64,000 nucleotides of DNA from Hypomesus transpacificus (taxonomy: Eukaryota; Chordata; Actinopteri; Osmeriformes; Osmeridae): contig NC_061072.1 in NCBI RefSeq assembly GCF_021917145.1, positions 14,362,742-14,426,741 of the forward strand. Reading direction: 5' to 3'. Every line of letters begins with the position of its first letter. Position 1 is the first letter of the stretch. A program made the position numbers and the translations under genes. Shown here one piece after another: positions 52,386-64,000 of this stretch. Below the pieces are notes generated by a model. The model searched no databases and had not been told where the DNA came from. It saw nothing but the letters and a program-made list of their open reading frames with translations.

Positions 52386-52475
52386 GTAAGGTTAGGTAAA
52401 GTAAGGTTAGGTTAGGTTAGGTTAGGTAAGGTAAAGTAAAGTAAAGTAAAGTTAGGTAAGGTTAGGGGTTCACAT
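52386..52475. repeat. GGTTA / GTAAA pentamer array
   Basis: Tandem GGTTA, GGTAA and AGTAA units over about 90 bp. The pattern is pentameric, not the TTAGGG hexamer, so it is not telomeric. Confidence 0.9.
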
Positions 52476-53639
52476 TTGGGTTAGGGTTGGAACATTCTAG
52501 TTAAATTATTAATATAACTTGTATCCAATCTGACAACTTGCTTTTACAACTTAAATCCTATATTCTTCTGTATTCTGGTGCCTCCAGTCCTTAGTTGTCT
52601 CTGAGTGGTTGATGTTTTCACCTCTTAGATTGTCCATATTTGTTATTTCAAACAGTTCAGTAATCATCTGCGGTAGCACAAAACTACAGGACTAACCCTA
52701 ACCTTAACCTTGCTTGAACATTGTAAATCTTGGGTCATCTTACGGTTAGGATATAATGTTGAGACAGCCCTCACTCTACTTATCATTCCTCTAACAGTCC
52801 TCTCCCCCTACATTATTTTTCCTGTTACCAACACAAGTTTGATAAACTTATTTAACTGTGGATTTGCTAGTGGTCTGCCTTAAAAAATGTACATTCTGGG
52901 TTGTCATTGATGTTAAATGTTTTTTTCTGCTAACTGAACAACATTGCATGATTTTGAGACACCAAAATGAATGGTCTTCTGGGCGTTTTTCTCATTGTTC
53001 TAGGCTAATCAGCTTCCTTCCTTCTCCCCCTCTGTGTGTGTGTCATTGTGGCTGCCCATGACCTTTGCGCTTACATTTTACACTTGTTACTGTTGGTTCC
53101 TCCATTTAAAACTAGTTTGTTCCTCATCTCTTTATCAGATTGTTTTGCAAGACTCCAGTGACTGCCGGGTTGGTGTCAGACTCCTTGTTTCTGGATTATT
53201 ATTTGGAATATCCCAGAGTTTTCAGTTTGTTTGCACTGTTTTGGGATAACCTACAGCTTTAAATAATTTTGATCCCAGTTCGGATTCCTTGTTTTTGTTC
53301 TCTCGGAGACCTGATTAAAAGAACTCTTATTTTTGATATCCTCTGCATGTAAGTCCTTCCACTCCCCCTTCCACTTTTTCTGTGGCGTTAAATGTAGACT
53401 GCTTATGTTTTCTTGAAACTCTGATTGACCGACGGCAAACGTCCTCTTTCACTGAGAGTCACATGCCCTTTAATAAGGAAGCAACAGTGAAAGCAACAAC
53501 AAAAAAGACTTTGCGTCACATGTTTCAATCTACAGAGCAGCTACAACATACATCCTCGCTAGGTTACTACTGTAGTTCAGCATTAGATGGTTCATTGGAC
53601 CTTGTGTCTTGAGAATAGGGGAAAAATAAGGACCACACC

Positions 53640-55221
53640 ATGGGGTTTACCCTTCTGACTTTGACATGTTTCTGGTCCTTGTGCCTAGCTGAAGTTGGTG
53701 AGTTTACTCCGTGTTTGCAGTTCTTCTACAACTCCTGGCCACCAAAAGGGCTACAGGGGACCCCTATCTGCCAACGCTATGAGAACATCACTCACTTTGC
53801 CACGCTGTACAGCCGACCACGCCGCTCACCTTGGTTCTCTGGCTACGTCTTCACCCAACCATATGGAAAGAGGCCTTCTTCAAACTGGAAGTTTGAGCCG
53901 CAGGTAAGGACCTTACGCAAAACTGCTCAGCTCTATCGTAGCAAGATGTGGTAGCTTATATGGACATGAGTAACATTACATCCAAACAAGCATTTTAATA
54001 AGCTGTAAAGCTGAACCTTATGATGGTAAATCCCTAATAACATTCTGCACCAAATAACTTGTTTATAAAATGTTGTACAGAAGTAATTCAATAGTAGTTG
54101 TAGTGGATGCTCATTACTGTAGTTAACGTGACTGTTCACTGTTGAATATTATTAACAACAAATTATTGCAATGGCGCAGTGGAGTTTATGTCATTATGAT
54201 GGGAAAAAAAGTTTAAACTTCTTTTCAGCTGAAAAGAGGAAGTGTGCTTTAGAAAGATGAAGAAAGAATAGTCAGCATATTCACATCTCATTCAGACAAT
54301 AAATGGAAATGGAAATTAAATTGTTGAGAATTATATATAGTATGTAGTACTTATTCTGTATATTCATTGAACCATTATATTATTACTTTATATTTGTACT
54401 GTAAGTGTGTTACATTTCACATGCAGAACTACAAGACGTCTTACAGGTGTAGGATTTTACAGGTCCAACATTTCTCTTCAGACATTCTCAGATTCTTTCC
54501 AAGAAAGAGTTGAACTGAATTGGACATTGAGTTTACTGTTGACAAGCTTTGGGACATGTTTATGATATCACTGAGTCCTCTCTCTGTTTCACCCCCTCAG
54601 CTAGCCAACAGTACAGCCGACGGTAACATGATGCTCTTTCCTCCCGGACCACTGGACCAGAACGTGGTGGAGAGCCAGGCGGTCGAGCCTGACTACATCA
54701 ATTCAACATACACACGTGGTCACCTCAACCCCTCCCTCCACCACCACGATCACGAGGACCGCTCTTCCACCTTCACCCTGACCAACACTGTACCGCAGAC
54801 CCACGGCTCCAACAGTGGGCCTTGGGAGGATCTGGAGCAACACGTCAACCATACAGTGAGCTCCTACTGCCTGGGCGAGGCTTTCATCGTGACGGGCATC
54901 ATCCCGTATGAGAAGGAGGAGCACTGGCTCAAGGATCATCGTGTGGCTGTGCCGGAGTACCTCTGGTCTGCCTACTGCTGCCTCAACTTCAGCAAGAGTC
55001 TGCCCGGGAACTTCACCGAGATGTTTCCCACCTATGCTGCCATTGGACGGAATGACCGGAACAGCACAGAGGAGATTGTGCCTGTCGATAGGGGAGCTCA
55101 CAAAGACGTATTGGGATATGATGTGAGGAGAATGCCATTGGATACGTTGGAGATGTACTTGAAGGAGAGGTTTGGTTCTGTTGTGAGTGTCTTCTATGAG
55201 AAGTGTTCTAAGTTGGAATGA
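53640..55221 (+). CDS. Endonuclease domain-containing 1 (ENDOD1)-like secreted protein
   Basis: 294 aa from two exons, 53640-53903 and 54601-55221 (GT-AG, phase 0). It belongs to the DNA/RNA non-specific endonuclease superfamily, the ENDOD1-like branch expanded in fish. It has a signal peptide (MGFTLLTLTCFWSLCLAEVG) and the ENDOD1-type N-terminus CLQFFYNSWPPKGLQG, ICQRYEN and FATLYSRPRRSPWFSGYVF. The active-site block is YTRGHLNPSLHHH, where the usual D-R-G-H reads T-R-G-H, as I recall for this branch. The catalytic His is kept. FTLTNTVPQTHGSNSGPWEDLE supplies the metal-binding Asn region. Cysteines at CLGEAF, YCCLNF and KCSKLE suggest an extracellular disulphide-bonded fold. Nuclease activity is inferred, not shown. 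The 3' end approaches the tail of the convergent actinoporin-like gene. Confidence 0.9.
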
Positions 55222-55891
55222 AAATGTATACTCAATATATTGTATTTGATTGAGGATTAATGGGGAGATAGCTAGAATATTCCATACAGTTAAATTCAAC
55301 TTAATTAAATTAAATTCACTTTATCTTTTTAATGCTCATTTTGATTTAGCGTTTTGTTTGTAAAATCGTACATAAATGCATGTTAACTTACTCAACAACA
55401 AAATGTTTGAAGTGCTCAGACTCTATACTGTTGTTCACCACTAGAGTGCATCCTTCTGTCGTGTATGTCATGGAGATTATACAGAATCTAAAAACGGACG
55501 TTTCACTGTTACTTTTACCGTTCCTCTAATTTGTTGAGGAATGACTCAGAAAACAGAAGGAACTTAAGATGTAATCATTTGAAGAAGTACTGTATTGTTT
55601 TCGATCATTTTTCTTCACATTTATATTACAAATTTAAGACGTTTGGTGTGTATTTGTATGGTTAATTGTTGGTTTTTGAAAATAATGTTTTGTCGCAAAA
55701 TGAATGCCCAAAGACATTGTAATGTAAGACCATCTCTTTTATTGTCAGTATGTTTGAAATCAAGACAATGAAAAATAACAAATGAATCTCATCTTTCAGA
55801 TCATGCAATAAAATATTCTTAACATGGGTGTCAAAAGCGGTGCTCTTACATCGACGATAATGTTTAAAGTGATTGCATTTAATACCAGTGA
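55222..55891. other. Convergent 3' ends of ENDOD1-like and actinoporin-like genes
   Basis: A plus-strand AATAAA at 55807-55812 would end the ENDOD1-like mRNA. A minus-strand AATAAA (plus TTTATT, 55738-55743) would end the actinoporin-like mRNA. If both are used, the two 3' UTRs overlap by at least 60 bases. No coding sequence was seen. Confidence 0.5.
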
Positions 55892-56715
55892 TCAGTATTG
55901 TTGACTGAGTGAAGGGGTGAAGAGCTTGTCCCACACTTCCACCTTCATCATGGCTCTGCCCATAGGAGACATGGTGGCTTTGATGTCCAAGTAGCTGCCT
56001 TCATAAGTGATGCTGGAGCCTCGCGCCTCCTCCCTGACAAAGCCCTTCTGCTCCTTGTTGTAGTACATCTCTTTGTACAGAGCCTCGTTGCACTCTTTGC
56101 CTTTACCGAAAATGCCGACGGCAAACCAGTTCTTGTACACGTTATAGTCGTAGGGCACGGAGAACATGATAGCCATGGTCTCGATGTAATCGTTCCGTGT
56201 CTTCTCGAAGAGGTCATAGGTCATGACACCCACGCTGCCTGTGGCTTTGGCGCTGTTCTTGCTGAAGTTGCACACCTCGGTCTTCAGTGGTCGCACTGTG
56301 GGCTGTGGTGGGCTGTAAGTGGATCCATTCTCCAAGAAAACTCTTTTGGTATCAGGAAATACTTTTTGGATTAATAAGGGAATTCAATTGCCACGGGGGT
56401 TTGTTTGCACGTTTCAAGTTATTTTTAGCTGAAGACAATCATGTAATACCATACATTTTAATACAAAATGCGTTCCTAAACAATAGTTAACCATCCTGGA
56501 AATGCAAAACAGGCTTCTACAAGAGAACACTGGTTTATAAAAGCGATTTTATCATCTCAGTATTTACTGTAGAAGTATTCACACAGTATTTTACAATAAG
56601 GCTGTGCTTACTTTGGGTTTAGCAGACAGTAGTTGCTGGTGAGGTTGGTAATTTCAATGGTAACGTTCCTGCGACTGGTCACATTGGCAGCCAGAGACTC
56701 CGCTGATTCACTCAT
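55892..56715 (-). CDS. Actinoporin-like pore-forming protein, copy 1
   Basis: 184 aa from two coding exons, 56715-56612 and 56342-55892. The join is AA|GTAAGC ... AAAAG|A and keeps frame. It belongs to the actinoporin-like family of fish, related in fold to sea-anemone cytolysins. No signal peptide is seen, so the product is probably cytosolic or released non-classically. Visible family features: an N-terminal segment with NVTIEITNLTS, the proline-rich YSPPQPTVRPLKTEVC, the SVGVMTYDLFE strand, the aromatic-rich SVPYDYNVYKNWFAVG that in family members lines the lipid-headgroup site, and MYY in the equivalent of the lipid-binding tyrosine cluster. Length is near the usual 175-180 aa. A non-coding 5' exon probably ends at about 56958 (donor CAG|GTGAGT). 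It is a tandem partner of the gene at 57760-58555. Toxicity is not implied by sequence. Confidence 0.88.
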
Positions 56716-57759
56716 GTTTGTAAGGAAGAGAGGACTGAGACATGAAAGAAAGGGCACAAGAATGAGCTTTCAACCTGCAGTAGAACAGCTTTGCTACGAA
56801 TGCTATAAGATCATTCTTGCTGTCTATTCTGACGTTCAAAGCTCTAATGAATAGTCTGTTAAAACATGATTTGAAGTACTGTAAAAGCCTGTAAAAGACG
56901 CCCAGGTCAAAAACTGTTATCAAATATGGAAAGTTGATTAACAGAGGTTAAACTCACCTGATCAGCCTTATTAGTATACTGCTCCTTGGTATACTGCTTT
57001 GAAGTAGATAAATCACTCCTAGGATTTTCGTTCCAAAACTGTCTACACCCATAAAAACGCCTTCTCATCCTCTGCCACCCCTCCCTCCATTGCGTAAGTA
57101 CATACCTGTCACACAGGTGTGACATTGTTTCTTTTGCATCAACGTACACACCACACCCAAAACCTCACGTAATGACAGATACATTGAGAATGGATGGCCA
57201 TTAACTTAAACTCCAGACATGAAGGCTTTGTTTGATTATTATTAGTCTAATTTTATTTTTCAAGCAAGAAATGCTGTAAAAATATATGATTTTATAAGTA
57301 CACATATACATAGGTACATATGCAACACATGCCATGTGGTAGAGTCATGAACTGAGATAAATATTATACTTCTGTGTGCCCAACATGAGGGCATAATTAA
57401 ATTATTCTTTATGAATAGCTTTAAATGCTGCAAATACTTCTGGCTGGTGCAGGATTTCTACAGTAACCTTTATGGAGTAAATGGAACTTATGCAGCTTGT
57501 CTGTGTATTTTGGACTTTATTCAGATGTATTTGTCAAAACACGAGAAGACAAAGAATAAGAACACAGAGGCATATGTTAGTTCCACCATATTTTTATTTG
57601 GAATACACAGAATTTGGACAGAATAAAGCAAAGTGCAATGCATTTGACAATCTAGCAAGACAAAACATCTTGGCAACCCTGTAGGTCTGTATCGCAAAAT
57701 CTGTGTTGTTCAACATGAGGATGACATCTGTGACGTCTTGTTTTTCTCACACCATTCAC

Positions 57760-58215
57760 CTATCTACCCATCTTGTCGTACAGCTCCAGCTTGATGATAG
57801 CCTTGCCTATGTTGGACATGGTTGCCCTCACGTCCACCATCCTCCCCGCGTAGTGCACTCCCGAGCCAACGGCCTCGTGACGCTGGAAGTTGGTAAAGTC
57901 CTTCTCGTAGTACATGTGTTTGTAGAGCTTCTCGTCACAGGCGCGCGTGTGCTCGAAGAAGCCCAGCCCCAGCCAGTTCTTGTAGATGTTGTAATCATAG
58001 GGCACCGAGAACATGATGGCAACCAGCTCGTTGCAGCCGCGGGTGCGCATGTCGAAGAGCTCGTAGGTGAGCACGCCCACGGAGCCGGTTGCTGTGTCGT
58101 CGTCCTTGGTGAAGGAGCACACCTCGGTCTTCATGGTCCGAACGGTGGGCTGAGGGGGGTTGTAGGTGTAGCCACTGGACATGTAGACCCTGGGGGTGGG
58201 GGGGTGGGGGGGGGT

Positions 58216-58280
<65 letters not shown>

Positions 58281-58555
58281 CAGAAAAAGAAGGAAAAGTG
58301 ACCCACATATTAACAACACTTCACTTCATTCACTGAAACTAGTGAAGGAGAATAATAACAGAGATTTAACTGAATCATAACGATGAAATAGGTATATATT
58401 TTCCTTAACGAAAGCATCATAGTCATACATCAAGCAGAAATGAGCTCTTACTTAGGGTTCACCAGACAGTAGCTTGAGCTAACATTGGTGATCTCAATGG
58501 TGCAGTTGCGGTTGGTGGTTAAAGTAGCAGAATGGGATTCTGCAGTTTCAGGCAT
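57760..58555 (-). CDS. Actinoporin-like pore-forming protein, copy 2
   Basis: 177 aa from exons 58555-58452 (104 nt, the same length and phase as copy 1) and 58189-57760. The donor is AA|GTAAGA and the acceptor CCCCAG|GGTC. It shares with copy 1 the CTIEIT(N) segment, YNPPQPTVRTMKTEVC, SVGVLTYELFD, the aromatic SVPYDYNIYKNW block and KHMYYEKD, but is clearly diverged elsewhere (for example FFEHTRACDEK, VHYAGRMVDVRATMS). No signal peptide is present. A non-coding first exon probably ends near 59074 (donor CAAG|GTAAGT). The intron contains a (GA)n microsatellite that gives a long pyrimidine tract on the coding strand. Tandem duplication with divergence suggests differing roles. Function is inferred from family only. 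Confidence 0.88.
58217..58274. repeat. (GA)n microsatellite in actinoporin-like copy 2 intron
   Basis: About 27 GA dinucleotides plus an adjacent poly-G (58195-58215) act as the polypyrimidine tract on the minus strand. Confidence 0.95.
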
Positions 58556-58596
58556 GATGGTAGCAGTTGGTGTATGTAGCTACTGTGGACACACAT

Positions 58597-58643
<47 letters not shown>

Positions 58644-58672
58644 CACACACACACACACACACACATACACAC
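58597..58672. repeat. (CA)n microsatellite upstream of actinoporin-like copy 2
   Basis: About 35 CA dinucleotides lie in the 5'-UTR intron, about 40 bp before the coding start (minus-strand sense). Confidence 0.95.
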
Positions 58673-59099
58673 ATGTGTATCAACCAAATGGTAAGGTCAG
58701 GATAAAGGAATTTACCACAATACTGAACTAGGCTGTCTATCAGTCTGGTAAAAGTAGCAAATACTGTACTTAATGTTGTAATTATAGTAGTTTACAGTAT
58801 GGGTGACAATCAGTCAAAGATACATAATATATTAAATAACAACTAAATTATTATTATTATATGTTGGTTTGTGTCATTTAGCTTGAGAATGTTATCTTTA
58901 AATCTGTACATCAGTACACAGAACTTGCAGTATTATACTTTACCACATATTTATTGTTAAATTGTCTCACAATGTCCAACAAACTGTTCTAACATTCTGT
59001 GGTTAAGCCACTGCAACAATCCAATATGTCATAAAACAATCGTTAACACATCTAGAAGAGACTTACCTTGCTAGAAATGTCTCTGAGATAATGCAGTCC

Positions 59100-64000
<4,901 letters not shown>

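Larger units (their letters stand above)
50791..53639. other. UGT 5' flank and spacer to the ENDOD1-like gene
   Basis: UGT 5'-UTR intron (50791-51297), non-coding exon (51298 to about 51410) and promoter, then A/T-rich spacer with a palindromic MITE (52000-52203) and a GGTTA/GTAAA pentamer array (52386-52475). No coding signature was seen apart from these. Confidence 0.6.

Noticed and set aside
52386-52475. Interstitial telomere repeat
   Set aside because: The units are the pentamers GGTTA/GGTAA/AGTAA, not TTAGGG.

Overview
The window is nuclear DNA of a ray-finned (teleost-type) fish. Genes are split by short GT-AG introns, CA/GT/TC microsatellites and minisatellites are very dense, and there are fish-type LINE, palindromic MITE and LTR elements. 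Several gene families are fish-typical: single-coding-exon UGT5-like glucuronosyltransferases, a zinc-binding-protein-A33/TRIM35-like TRIM, ENDOD1-like endonucleases and actinoporin-like proteins. The species cannot be fixed from the sequence alone.

Region 1 (1-30.4 kb) is a conserved vertebrate block. bnip3 lies on the minus strand (6 coding exons, 265 aa). Head-to-head with it is jakmip3 on the plus strand (21 coding exons, about 830 aa), followed by dpysl4 on the plus strand (14 exons, with short and long alternative first exons). From memory, this order and orientation match human 10q26.3 (BNIP3-JAKMIP3-DPYSL4), which supports the paralogue assignments. A 5'-truncated LINE sits in bnip3 intron 1. 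The jakmip3 introns are full of tandem arrays. Three introns (jakmip3 intron 1, dpysl4 introns 4 and 5) appear to use GC instead of GT donors.

Region 2 (31.4-35.1 kb) holds a complete class-IV TRIM gene on the minus strand: RING, B-box, coiled coil, PRY-SPRY. It has the classic 96/231/23-nt exon ladder, a 39-bp-repeat N-terminus, and an intron filled by a minisatellite that is open in all three frames.

Region 3 (37-51.5 kb) is a tandem pair of UGT genes on the minus strand. The copy at 49180-50781 is intact (533 aa). The copy at 37088-46905 is dead. It carries an in-frame 21-nt deletion, a 1-nt deletion and a 26-nt net insertion, and it is split by three LTR-type insertions, each with its own target-site duplication. 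One of these is a full-length, very young Gypsy-type element (5347 bp, LTRs 371/372 identical, intact gag and pol, tRNA-Leu-type primer site). The other two look like solo LTRs of 1541 and 1305 bp.

Region 4 (53.6-64 kb) contains an ENDOD1-like secreted endonuclease gene (plus), two tandem actinoporin-like genes (minus), a long gene-poor stretch, and the first coding exon of a C1q-like (C1QL family) secreted synaptic-organiser gene that runs off the right edge.
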